38,862 nucleotides of DNA from Candidatus Viridilinea mediisalina (GTDB lineage: Bacteria > Chloroflexota > Chloroflexia > Chloroflexales > Chloroflexaceae), in contig NZ_NQWI01000045.1 of assembly GCF_002532535.1 (NCBI RefSeq), positions 1 to 38,862 on the forward strand, read 5' to 3'. A program made the position numbers and the translations under genes. This document shows, in pieces, positions 18,030 through 26,234 of this stretch. Numbering within the stretch: position 1 is the stretch's first letter; the number at the start of each line of letters is the position of its first letter. Below the pieces are notes generated by a model. The model was not told the origin of the DNA and did no database searches. It saw nothing but the letters and a program-made list of their open reading frames with translations.

Positions 18030-19388
18030 CTACACCGTCTTCGAGAAGATGGGCCGTCCGGCGGTCTGGCTCAGGTGAGCATCCAATTCCATACAGAGGT
18101 TGCGAATAAAGTAGCGTCCTAGGTCGGTGACGAAGAGGCGCTCGGCTTCTACCCCAACGAGGCCGTCAATTGCGTGAGCCGCGACGCGCTCGTAGGAGTC
18201 GAGCATACCTTCGTCCTTCATCATATGCTTGGGCAACTCAAGGTTGCACATCAGGTGCATAATCGCGGCGCGGCGATTGTGATCGTCGGGGGTGAGGCGC
18301 ATGCCGCGCACCACGGGCAGCTTACCGGCAGCAAGGCTCTTCTGGTAGCGTCCGAGGCCCACGTCGTTCTGGATGAAGCAACCACCCAGATCGCCAATGG
18401 AACTGACGCCCAAGGAGACCATGTGGCTGGCGGGCAACAGTGTGTAGCCCATAAAATTGCGGCGCAGACGCCGTTCACGCACAGCCTGGGACATCTCATC
18501 GCTCGAGAGGGCAAAGTGGTCGAGGCCGATCCAGTCATACCCGGCATCGGTGAAGGTCTCAACGCTCTGCTGGAAGAGGCCAAACTTGGCGTAGGGCGTC
18601 GGCAGGCCAGTGGCATCAACATGCTTCTGGTTGGAGCGCGAATTGGGCAGGTGGGCATAACTGAAGCATGCGATACGGTCGGGGCGTAGGTTGATCACTG
18701 CTTCAAGTGTATCGCCAAAGACCTCGCCACTCTGGTAGGGCAGGCCATAGACGAGGTCAATATTGACGCTGCTGAAGCCCACTTCGCGGCAGGCATTGAA
18801 GAGTGCCGCAGTATTCTCAAAGGGCTGGATGCGACCAATGGCAACCTGCACCCGCGAGTCGATGTCCTGTACCCCCAGGCTGACGCGGTTGAAGCCCAGT
18901 TCACGGTAGAAGATCGCCTGTTCGCGGGTACCGATGCGCGGATCCATTTCGAGCGAAAGCTCTTCGTCGCGATCGATATCAAAGGCGGCGTCAAGCATCG
19001 CCATAAGGCGGCGCGACTGGGCCTCGTTGATGAAGTTGGGCGTACCGCCGCCCCAGTGCATCTGCACCACCCGACGGCGCTGACCGAGCAGCGGCGCCAC
19101 AATTTCAAGCTCACGCTCCACATGATCGAGATAGGTGTCAATCACATGCTCGTGGCGCGTCACCGTCGCATTACAACCACAGTAGGCGCAACGCTCAGCA
19201 CAGAAGGGCAGGTGAACATAGAGCGAAAGGGTATCATCGGGGCTCGCAGCAACACTTGTCAAGGCCTCACGGTAGTCGGCCTCACCAAAATCATGGCTCC
19301 AGATCGGCACCGTGGGGTAGCTGGTGTAGCGGGGGCCCGGTTTGTTGTAGTGATCAATCTGTTCAGGGGTAACGCGCACACGTTTCAT
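18030..19388 (-). CDS. hemN: Oxygen-independent coproporphyrinogen III oxidase (HemN)
   Basis: A radical-SAM enzyme that decarboxylates coproporphyrinogen III to protoporphyrinogen IX without O2. The 452-residue protein has the true HemN N-terminus (GPRYTSYPTVPIW), the radical-SAM cysteines C63, C67 and C70 in CAERCAYCGC, the glycine-rich MHWGGGTPNF and a full C-terminal domain (GRYFIRNLCMELDAHL). These separate it from shorter HemW proteins. The ATG at 19388 has GAGGAG at 7 nt. It lies 158 nt after bchH and supplies the step between HemE and HemY. Confidence 0.96.
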   Translation of the reverse strand: MKRVRVTPEQIDHYNKPGPRYTSYPTVPIWSHDFGEADYREALTSVAASPDDTLSLYVHLPFCAERCAYCGCNATVTRHEHVIDTYLDHVERELEIVAPLLGQRRRVVQMHWGGGTPNFINEAQSRRLMAMLDAAFDIDRDEELSLEMDPRIGTREQAIFYRELGFNRVSLGVQDIDSRVQVAIGRIQPFENTAALFNACREVGFSSVNIDLVYGLPYQSGEVFGDTLEAVINLRPDRIACFSYAHLPNSRSNQKHVDATGLPTPYAKFGLFQQSVETFTDAGYDWIGLDHFALSSDEMSQAVRERRLRRNFMGYTLLPASHMVSLGVSSIGDLGGCFIQNDVGLGRYQKSLAAGKLPVVRGMRLTPDDHNRRAAIMHLMCNLELPKHMMKDEGMLDSYERVAAHAIDGLVGVEAERLFVTDLGRYFIRNLCMELDAHLSQTAGRPIFSKTV

Positions 19389-19432
19389 GCTCTATCTCCT
19401 CAAATTTTGTATCAAACCTGGTTTGGGCATCC

Positions 19433-19546
19433 GTGAAGGAGGATTGGGGGCCTTGCCCCAAGCCCCCGCCAGAAGGGTTACTTGGGAGCCCAGCCCCTAA
19501 GCCTCCGTCTGGTGCGCGGGAAGCGGGTTCCCGCGCGCACCCTTAC
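19433..19546. repeat. GC-rich palindromes between bchH and hemN
   Basis: Contains GGGGGCCTTGCCCC with AAGCCCCC near 19445-19470 and GTGCGCGGGAA/TTCCCGCGCGCAC (imperfect, about 19511-19541) just after the bchH stop codon. The layout resembles the long-plus-short hairpin units elsewhere but is less perfect. Confidence 0.55.
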
Positions 19547-22500
19547 CTACGCACTAACACCAACACCTTCGAGACGATCTTCAAGGTCTTCGTAGACTTC
19601 ACGCAGCCGGTCGAGCGTGGCTTCGTCGGCGTCCCAGAAGCCGCGTCCGTTGGCTTCAAGCAGACGGCGAACCATGCCTGCGGCAGCGTGGGGGTTGAGT
19701 TTAGCCATGCGCTCGCGCATCTCTTCGTCGAGCACATAGGTCTCGGCAACACCCTGGTAGACCCAACTCTCAACGCTATTGGTCGTGGCACTCCAGCCGT
19801 AGGTGTTGTTGACGCGCGCTTCGATCTCGCGCGCACCTTCGTAACCGTGGGAGAGCATCGCTTCGTACCACTTGGGGTTGAGCAGTTTGGCACGGGTTTC
19901 GAGGCGTACCATCTGGTTGAGCGAACCAACACGATTGGCCCCCGTGCTGACCGCATCGGAGACGAGGATAGTGGGCTGTTTGCCACGCACCTGCTCAATG
20001 CTCTTGGCCATGCCGCCAAGGCTCTCGTAGTAGTTGTCAATGTCGGTGATGCCGACCTCAAAGCTGTCAATGTTTTGGAAACTGACATCTACAGTGGAGA
20101 GCGCACGTTCGAGCAGAGGCCGCGAGTCGTGCCATTCGCCGCCTTTGCCCAAGGTAAAACCTTTGCGGCTCATAAAGGTATCGGCGATCTGGCCATCGTC
20201 CTCCCAGGCACCGCTTTCAACCATATGGTTAATGTGGGCACCGTAGCTACCGGGGGCGTTGGCAAAGACGCGGGTGGCAGCCTCTTCCAAGCTAATACCC
20301 AACTCGGCGGCTTGAGCCATCGCGTGGCGGCGCACAGCATTACCCTCAAGCGGCTCCTCGGCACAGGCGGCAAGGCGAGCCGCCTTGTCAATCAGGCGCA
20401 TCTGGTGGCCCAACAGATCGCGGAAGATGCCACTCACGGTCACCACCACGTCCACACGTGGGCGGCCCAGTTCGGCCAGAGGGATCAGCACCACATCGGA
20501 GATATTGCCCAACTCATCGGGCACGGGGCGAGCACCCATCAGCGCCAGCACCTGTGCAACGCCTTCGCAGTCACTCTTGAGGTTATCGCTGCCCCAGAGG
20601 ACAACCGCAACGCTCTCAGGAATAGTGCCGGTGTCGTGCATAGCACGCAGCAGCAGTTCATCGGCGAGGCGCGAAGCTTTCTCGAAGGCCAGGGCGCTGG
20701 GGGCGCGGGCGGGATCGAGGCTATAGACATTGCGCCCGGTCGGCACAACGCTGGGATCGCGCACAATATCGTTACTCGGCGAGGGGCGTACAAAGCCACC
20801 CTGGAGCCCGTGGAGCAGCCCCTGCAACTCATTGCTGGTACGCAAGTTATTGAGCAGTTCCCCCATGAACGTCCAGAGGTTATTGAGCGAACCTTGCGAC
20901 ACATGGGCCGTTTCGTGGAGGTAGCGATCAGCAGCGCGCCCACCATCATTCTGGTGTACAAAGCGGCGAACCGCCTCCTTGCAAAACTCCTCAATCTGAC
21001 GCCAATGGTGCTGGGCCTCAAGATCATTAGCCACCCGCTCACGCAGCGCGGCATAGTCAAGCCCAAGGCCACGGGCGACCAACTCAGGCAGGGTACGCTC
21101 ACCCAACGAGGTCTTAACGCGCTGGAAGGTCGCCGTCAGATTGAGCAGATCCACCAGTTCCTCACCAGAGGGAGCTTGGCCAAAGACGTGGAGGCCAGCG
21201 GGAATCATGCGCTCTTCAACCCGCAACAGTTCGTGGCTGAGGGCCGCGATATAGTGGTGATCATCGGTAGCCTGCTGGGTCGCTTCGTCACTACCCAAGC
21301 CAAGCTTCTCGGCCATCTCGCGGATGCTTTCGAGCAGCCCCGCATCGGGACGCTGGCGGTAGGCATCAATGCTATCCTTGAGTTGGCGCAAGCCCTTATA
21401 GAGACCAGCCTGTTGCAGGGGGGGCACGAGGTAACTGACGAGCGTAGCGGCGCTACGGCGCTTGGCAATCGCGGCCTCACTGGGATTATTGACGCTATAG
21501 AGGTAGAAGTGGGGCAGGTCGCCAATGAGCCGTGAAGGCCAATCATCGGCCCCGAGGCCCACCTGCTTCCCGGGCATAAACTCCAGGGCACCGTGGGTGC
21601 CGACGTGAACGACGGCGTGGGCCCCAAAGCTATGGCGCAACCAGGTGTAGAAGGCAGCAAAGGCGTGGTTGGGGGCAGCATCGCGGGCCATGAGCATACG
21701 CATCGGATCACGCTCATAGCCAAAGGGCGGCTGGACGCCAACAAAGACATTGCCCAACTGGCGGCCCAAGATACGCAAGCGACGGCCATCGGTCAGCAAC
21801 TCACCGGGGGCAGCGCCCCAGCAGGGCTCAATCTCGGTGAAGGCCGGGAAGAGGCGGCGATAGTCCTCAACCGAAAGCATCGCGGCGACATTTGCATCGG
21901 CACCGTGGGCAATCGCATTGCCGCCCACCACCATCTGGCGCAGCGCCTCAGCATCGGCGGGCAGTTCAACGGTATAGCCTTGATCGCGCAGCGCCTTGAG
22001 CATATTGTGGAGGCTACGGAAGACATCGAGGTAGGCCGCAGAGCCAATATTGCCAAGGTTGGGCGGGAAGCTAAAGATCACCAGCGCGATCTTCTTATCA
22101 CGATTAGCAGTGCGGCGCAGCGCGACCCGGCGGGCAATACGGTCGGCAATCAGATTCACCTCAGGCGTTGCGGGGACACAGCCATTGCCAGCGGAGGTGG
22201 GGCCACCGTAGATCAGCGGCTCGGCGGCACCTTCAAGTTCTGGCACAGCAACCGAGAGGGCCGACTGCACCGGCATCAGGCCAGTCCAATCATTACGCCA
22301 ATCTTCAATGCGCTGGAAGGCCAGCGGAATCGGCGCGAGGTAGCCAACATCAAGAGCAGTCAGAGCCTCACGCGCATCGGCGGGGCGGCTCTCAGCGGGG
22401 CCACCAACCAGGGCAAAGCCCGAAGCATTCACCAGAAGGTCAACGGAAGGGGTGACACTCCCCTTACGGCCATCCTTGGTACTAAAGAAACTATCAATTG

Positions 22501-23398
22501 CGGGGCGCATATCGAGGCCAGAGGCATAGGCCATGCGGGCCTCAAGGCCACGCGCTTCGAGGGCACGCACAAGCGCATCCACATGGGCGGTATTGCCACT
22601 GAGGGCAACGGTACGCATCGCAAGCAGCCCAACGCTACCACGGCTGCCAGGGGCAGGCGGCACGGCACTGCCATTTTTACCATTGCTCTTCGGGGCCTTC
22701 GCCTTACTGCGCTGCCGCTGCCACTTCTCATACTCAGCAAACTTCTCGAAGGGCGCGGGCGCATCGGGGTGAATCAGCGCCTGATCGGGGTAGGTAATAG
22801 GATCAAGAACAGGAAGTTTACCCTTATGACCTGGAACATAGGCTTCAATCAGCAAACAGAGGAGGCGATAGATATTCTCAGGCGAGCTATTGGTCCAATA
22901 CTGATGCGAAACAATGTAGGTATAGAGATCGCGCGACTTACCGGGGATCAGCTTGAGGACTTTACTCAGATTACGCAGCACAGCCAACTGGCGGCGCGCC
23001 TCACCGGCCCCGCCTTGGGGACGCAGCTTCTTGGCCCACTGGCGCAGGAGGCCACCAGACTCTTCTTTCTCATCTTTGGCCTCAAGGCTAAACTTACCGA
23101 TCTTCGTTTGGCGCATGAGGGCTGGATTGGACGTAATAATCAGTTTAGGACACGAGGCAGCGCTGAGCAGGCGCTCCAGAGGACGAACATAATCCTCACC
23201 AAAGAGGCGCGCCCCAAAGACAAAGGCAGCACCCTTCAGATCGCGTTCAAAGCGTTGCCAGCCCGTCTCATCACGCAGCGTTGCGGCATCATAGCAACAG
23301 ATCGTAACCGCGACACCGTGTTCATCACGCATACGAGCCGCAGCGGTTTGCAGGGCTGCGGCGTGGTTCCCATCCATGGTCAGGAAAATAATGCGCAT
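19547..23398 (-). CDS. bchH: Magnesium chelatase subunit H (BchH)
   Basis: BchH binds protoporphyrin IX and is the catalytic subunit of the ATP-driven Mg-chelatase, which commits porphyrin to bacteriochlorophyll. At 1,283 residues it has the usual size, starts MRIIFLTMDGNHAAALQTA, and carries the CobN/BchH core with HVGTHGALEFMPGKQVGLG and SYGAHINHMVESGAWEDD. A Lys/Pro/Gly-rich linker lies near residues 235-265. A GTG at 23431 in the same frame is less likely, because it lies in a hairpin (23417-23439) without a usable ribosome site. BchI and BchD are not in the window. It is immediately downstream of acsF. Confidence 0.96.
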   Translation of the reverse strand: MRIIFLTMDGNHAAALQTAAARMRDEHGVAVTICCYDAATLRDETGWQRFERDLKGAAFVFGARLFGEDYVRPLERLLSAASCPKLIITSNPALMRQTKIGKFSLEAKDEKEESGGLLRQWAKKLRPQGGAGEARRQLAVLRNLSKVLKLIPGKSRDLYTYIVSHQYWTNSSPENIYRLLCLLIEAYVPGHKGKLPVLDPITYPDQALIHPDAPAPFEKFAEYEKWQRQRSKAKAPKSNGKNGSAVPPAPGSRGSVGLLAMRTVALSGNTAHVDALVRALEARGLEARMAYASGLDMRPAIDSFFSTKDGRKGSVTPSVDLLVNASGFALVGGPAESRPADAREALTALDVGYLAPIPLAFQRIEDWRNDWTGLMPVQSALSVAVPELEGAAEPLIYGGPTSAGNGCVPATPEVNLIADRIARRVALRRTANRDKKIALVIFSFPPNLGNIGSAAYLDVFRSLHNMLKALRDQGYTVELPADAEALRQMVVGGNAIAHGADANVAAMLSVEDYRRLFPAFTEIEPCWGAAPGELLTDGRRLRILGRQLGNVFVGVQPPFGYERDPMRMLMARDAAPNHAFAAFYTWLRHSFGAHAVVHVGTHGALEFMPGKQVGLGADDWPSRLIGDLPHFYLYSVNNPSEAAIAKRRSAATLVSYLVPPLQQAGLYKGLRQLKDSIDAYRQRPDAGLLESIREMAEKLGLGSDEATQQATDDHHYIAALSHELLRVEERMIPAGLHVFGQAPSGEELVDLLNLTATFQRVKTSLGERTLPELVARGLGLDYAALRERVANDLEAQHHWRQIEEFCKEAVRRFVHQNDGGRAADRYLHETAHVSQGSLNNLWTFMGELLNNLRTSNELQGLLHGLQGGFVRPSPSNDIVRDPSVVPTGRNVYSLDPARAPSALAFEKASRLADELLLRAMHDTGTIPESVAVVLWGSDNLKSDCEGVAQVLALMGARPVPDELGNISDVVLIPLAELGRPRVDVVVTVSGIFRDLLGHQMRLIDKAARLAACAEEPLEGNAVRRHAMAQAAELGISLEEAATRVFANAPGSYGAHINHMVESGAWEDDGQIADTFMSRKGFTLGKGGEWHDSRPLLERALSTVDVSFQNIDSFEVGITDIDNYYESLGGMAKSIEQVRGKQPTILVSDAVSTGANRVGSLNQMVRLETRAKLLNPKWYEAMLSHGYEGAREIEARVNNTYGWSATTNSVESWVYQGVAETYVLDEEMRERMAKLNPHAAAGMVRRLLEANGRGFWDADEATLDRLREVYEDLEDRLEGVGVSA

Positions 23399-23416
23399 AA
23401 TTCTGGGGGGTTGGGA

Positions 23417-23439
23417 CTGGGAGGGGGACACCCTCCCAG
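23417..23439. repeat. Small hairpin between acsF and bchH
   Basis: CTGGGAGGG pairs with CCCTCCCAG around a 5-nt loop. It follows the acsF stop codon by about 10 nt and precedes the preferred bchH ATG by about 18 nt, so it might adjust BchH translation relative to AcsF. Confidence 0.6.
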
Positions 23440-23449
23440 CGCCTTTCAG

Positions 23450-24556
23450 CTAATCAGCGGCCGCCACAGATTGCCAATTCCCCTTACCGGGGTAACTCGG
23501 AAAACCAGGAAGCGACTGCCACCGCGTGACAGGATTCACCATCGTAGCGGGCAGGCGATAGGTCGCAAGCAGCCGTAGCGCGAGTGCAGAGCGGAGTTGA
23601 GCGGCGCGGGCGAGGTTGAGGGGCCCACCCTGTTCAGCCAACGCATTGGCCTTACGGTCATACTCAGCAGCCATATCGAGGTAACGGAAGAAACGGGGGT
23701 CTTCGAGCGGCATAACTTCCGGGAAGACCTGGGTAGCGATACGATTGCAGAGCCAGATAGCCTCTTGGTCAAACTTGCGCCAATCGAGGCCAAGGGTCTG
23801 ATAGAACTCGCTACGGCGGCTATCATTGAGATACATCGTGGCATAGACAGCCAGCATAAAGAAGCGCATCCAGCGGCGGTTGGCCGGAGTATGCAGCAAC
23901 TGGGGCTGACTACGCAGCATCAGGGCAAAGAACTCACCGTGGCGATACTCATCATTGCACCACTCTTCAAACCACTTAAAGATGGGATGGATGAGATACT
24001 GGGGGTTCTGCTCAAAATGGCGATGCAGGGTAATATAGCGCGCATAACCAATCTTCTCAGAGAGATAGACGGTATAGAAGACAAACTTAGGCTGGAAGTA
24101 GGTATAGCGCTTACGCTTCTGAAGCACCCCTAAATCAATCTTCACATTGAGATCAGCGAGGGTCTGATTGAGGAACCCAGCGTGGCGACCCTCATCGCGG
24201 CTCATAGACTGAAAGATCGAGCGCAGGGTACGATGCTTCAGTTGTTTCGCCAGTTCAGCATAGAGAACACAGCCAGAAAACTCAGCGGTACAGGAACGCT
24301 CAAGGAACTCAATGAAGAGTTGGCGAGCGGGCATCGCATCAAAATCAGCCAGAAACTCCTCATTGCGCCGGAAATGGTTCTTATTGTAATCGCGCTCAAA
24401 CTCCGCACGGATCCACTCAAACTCATCGCCCAAACCGTGGCGTTCGATGTCAAAAGCATCAATCGCAGCAACATCGGTCGTATAAAAGCGCGGCGTAAGG
24501 ATCGCCTCTTGCAGCGCGTGGCGGGTCGTGATGCTCAAATTGGGCATCTGCTCCAT
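23450..24556 (-). CDS. acsF: Aerobic Mg-protoporphyrin IX monomethyl ester oxidative cyclase (AcsF)
   Basis: AcsF is the O2-dependent diiron enzyme that forms ring E, converting Mg-protoporphyrin monomethyl ester to divinyl-protochlorophyllide. The 368-residue protein has carboxylate/histidine iron-ligand motifs: Glu92 in TAEFSG, Glu122 and His125 in DEGRHAGF, and Glu203 and His206 in NDEYRHGEFF. The ATG at 24556 has GGAG at 7 nt; the in-frame GTG two codons upstream is too close to that site. It starts 14 nt after the small membrane-protein gene and ends about 50 nt before bchH, so the three are probably one transcript. Confidence 0.96.
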   Translation of the reverse strand: MEQMPNLSITTRHALQEAILTPRFYTTDVAAIDAFDIERHGLGDEFEWIRAEFERDYNKNHFRRNEEFLADFDAMPARQLFIEFLERSCTAEFSGCVLYAELAKQLKHRTLRSIFQSMSRDEGRHAGFLNQTLADLNVKIDLGVLQKRKRYTYFQPKFVFYTVYLSEKIGYARYITLHRHFEQNPQYLIHPIFKWFEEWCNDEYRHGEFFALMLRSQPQLLHTPANRRWMRFFMLAVYATMYLNDSRRSEFYQTLGLDWRKFDQEAIWLCNRIATQVFPEVMPLEDPRFFRYLDMAAEYDRKANALAEQGGPLNLARAAQLRSALALRLLATYRLPATMVNPVTRWQSLPGFPSYPGKGNWQSVAAAD

Positions 24557-24570
24557 GGACACACTCCACT

Positions 24571-24903
24571 CTATGGATGTTCAACCAACTCGTTCAACTC
24601 AACAAGGCTACTGCGCTTCACCAACACTTGGCGCAACAGACTAGCCTGATGGAAACGGATTCGACTGGGGTAGCTTACTTCACCCTGCGTATGGCCTTGG
24701 ATGTTCGGCATCTCAAGGATTTCAATCGTATCACCGGGTTCAATCGTAAAGCCAGGGGGCAGGTCTACGTGAAGATGAAAGTGGTCATGTTCACTCTGCA
24801 GATGAACCATGCCCTCAAACTCGGTCACAATCTCGCTCTCATACCAGCGCCAGAGCAGATAGGCACCTGCGCCAAGCAGGGTACCAAGCAAGAACTTACG
24901 CAT
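24571..24903 (-). CDS. Small single-pass membrane protein linked to AcsF (unknown function)
   Basis: I do not recognise this 110-residue protein. One hydrophobic helix lies at about residues 4-19 (FLLGTLLGAGAYLLWRW) with a short basic N-terminus. The rest is a soluble domain with a His-rich stretch EHDHFHLHVDLPPGF and the hairpin-like IEPGDTIEILEMP, which suggests a small beta-structured fold. The ATG at 24903 has GAGGAG at 5 nt. It sits between bchM and acsF, 14 nt before acsF, so the gene context points to a role with the cyclase step, perhaps as a membrane partner of AcsF. That role is inference only. Confidence 0.85.
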   Translation of the reverse strand: MRKFLLGTLLGAGAYLLWRWYESEIVTEFEGMVHLQSEHDHFHLHVDLPPGFTIEPGDTIEILEMPNIQGHTQGEVSYPSRIRFHQASLLRQVLVKRSSLVELNELVEHP

Positions 24904-25040
24904 CAGGGCTCCTCTCAGGTAGATTGCGTAGCACCAACTCTGTACTACGAAAACAGACTAGAAAAAGGCACAAAAAGATTACACCAACCTTACGGTGGAG
25001 AGAAGACAGCGACGGCGCTCAACGGTCTAAAGGTTCAAGG

Positions 25041-25727
25041 TTACTGACGCAGGGCAGCAACGAGGTTGGTGTGGTAAAAGCCAACGCCAATATGGCGCGA
25101 GAAGCGCAGCGTCATGCCACAATCGGCCAATGTTTGCTGCACCAACTCATCACGGATCATATTGATCGTCGTGCGGCGCTGACTTTGAGGAAAATAGCCA
25201 CCCACGCGGTGGAAAGCCGCAAGGAAGGGGCTATAAGGTGCATAGGTGAAGAAGAGAATTGACTTGCTCAGACTAGCGAGGTGACTCAACATCGTCACAA
25301 AAGGCTCAGGGGGGTAGTGGATCAACACATCAAAGCAAGCGACCAGATCGTAGCGCCCACTGAGGGTTTCGAGGTCGGCCACTTGGCAATGGATCTGCTC
25401 ACGAAGACCAGCGTGCGCAGCAGCAGCAGCCGTCGCATGGGCCATCTGCGGCGCAAGATCAGCGGCAGTCACTTGGTAGCCACGTCGAGCAAGATCGAGA
25501 CTGAAGAGGCCCGTGCCACATCCAGCATCAAGCGCCTTGGGCTGATCTGGGGGCGGGGGCAACTGCGCGAGCCACGCAAGCGCCTGGTTGAGCATGAGCG
25601 TGTGGCCAGTGCGGATAGAACGACGGACGAGGGAGAGTTCAGCTTCGCCATAAATAGCAGACCAGCGAGCAAAACCGACTCCATCGAAGTAGTGGCGCAA
25701 GCGATCTTTGTACTGAGCTGTGTCCAC
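25041..25727 (-). CDS. bchM: Mg-protoporphyrin IX O-methyltransferase (BchM)
   Basis: BchM transfers a methyl group from S-adenosylmethionine to Mg-protoporphyrin IX, making the monomethyl ester used by AcsF. The protein starts VDTAQYKDRLRHYFDGVGF, like other BchM proteins, and has the SAM-binding ALDAGCGTGLFSLDL (about 65-79), a DLVACFDVLIHYP motif and the C-terminal FYHTNLVAAL. A TTG at 25748 lacks a ribosome site, whereas the GTG at 25727 has GAGGGA at 9 nt, giving 228 residues. It is the first gene of the cluster. A 137-nt gap separates it from the small membrane-protein gene. Confidence 0.95.
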   Translation of the reverse strand: MDTAQYKDRLRHYFDGVGFARWSAIYGEAELSLVRRSIRTGHTLMLNQALAWLAQLPPPPDQPKALDAGCGTGLFSLDLARRGYQVTAADLAPQMAHATAAAAAHAGLREQIHCQVADLETLSGRYDLVACFDVLIHYPPEPFVTMLSHLASLSKSILFFTYAPYSPFLAAFHRVGGYFPQSQRRTTINMIRDELVQQTLADCGMTLRFSRHIGVGFYHTNLVAALRQ

Positions 25728-25890
25728 GCTACTTAATCCCTCAGACAAGGAACATTCAAACAGTTACACGGCAACCCAAGGCCGAATAGTAACCCGTGGC
25801 GTACCGTTGAACCTCGTCTAAGCTTCTAGAGGTTGTGCTTACGTCAGACGAGGACGTAGTACAGACTGAAAACTACACTCTTGCAAACAG

Positions 25891-25920
25891 ATTATAGCAT
25901 AAAAGTCAATATTGCGTAAA
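25891..25920 (-). promoter_or_regulatory. Predicted extended -10 promoter for bchM and the following genes
   Basis: On the minus strand a perfect TATAAT (25891-25896) is preceded by TGC, an extended -10. A weak -35, TTTACG (25915-25920), lies 18 nt upstream. Transcription would start near 25884 and give a leader of about 155 nt before bchM. This is the best sigma-70-type match upstream of the cluster's first gene. Confidence 0.6.
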
Positions 25921-25983
25921 TATATGCAAAAGGTGTGCAAAGGGAGGAAATTCGCTGTTTAGGGCGTTCTAATGGGCTATCGG

Positions 25984-26031
25984 CTTGTGAAAGCTGTTGC
26001 AAGAACCCAAATAAATCCCTTATTTCACAAG
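25984..26031. promoter_or_regulatory. Inverted repeat CTTGTGAAA / TTTCACAAG upstream of the bchM promoter
   Basis: Two perfect 9-bp arms are separated by 30 nt of AT-rich DNA, 65-110 nt upstream of the predicted -35. The arms could be a pair of half-sites for a transcription regulator, or a stem-loop marking the end of the restriction-modification gene side. No regulator can be named. Confidence 0.4.
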
Positions 26032-26074
26032 TTTCTTCATGTTTATTGATGTTTAGGGGGCGGGAGGTACACTC

Positions 26075-26194
26075 AGCCGACTAATGGTGTTCCAGAAATT
26101 AATCCGGTGTCGCGGCACGGGCTAGACCTGATAGATATGCCAGATTTGCGAGGTCTGGTTAGCGGATTATTTACTGGAAGACCATAAGTCGGCA
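26075..26194 (-). repeat. 120-bp inverted-end element, copy 3 (reverse orientation)
   Basis: The reverse complement is the same as the copy at 5-124 except for the outermost base. It lies 40 nt beyond the stop codon of the restriction-modification gene and upstream of the bch cluster promoter. Near-identity over 120 bp between copies 26 kb apart implies recent duplication, gene conversion or strong constraint. Confidence 0.85.
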
Positions 26195-26234
26195 CTCCCT
26201 CGAAGATAAACTGTAAAAATGAACCGGCTTTCTG

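Larger units (their letters stand above)
25728..26234. other. Upstream control region of the bch/hem cluster
   Basis: No gene is seen. On the minus strand it holds a bchM leader of about 150 nt, a promoter (25891-25920), a widely spaced inverted repeat CTTGTGAAA/TTTCACAAG (25984-26031) and the third 120-bp element (26075-26194). The leader has CCTCGTCT/AGACGAGG arms (about 25807-25850) that could form a stem-loop upstream of bchM. The control segment is clearly AT-richer than the neighbouring genes. Confidence 0.7.

Noticed and set aside
19433-21535. A 700-codon plus-strand open frame opposite bchH
   Set aside because: It is the antisense of a strongly conserved bchH region, has no family features and an amino-acid make-up typical of a reverse-frame shadow. 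The same applies to the open frame at 21593-23578 and that at 16040-17395.
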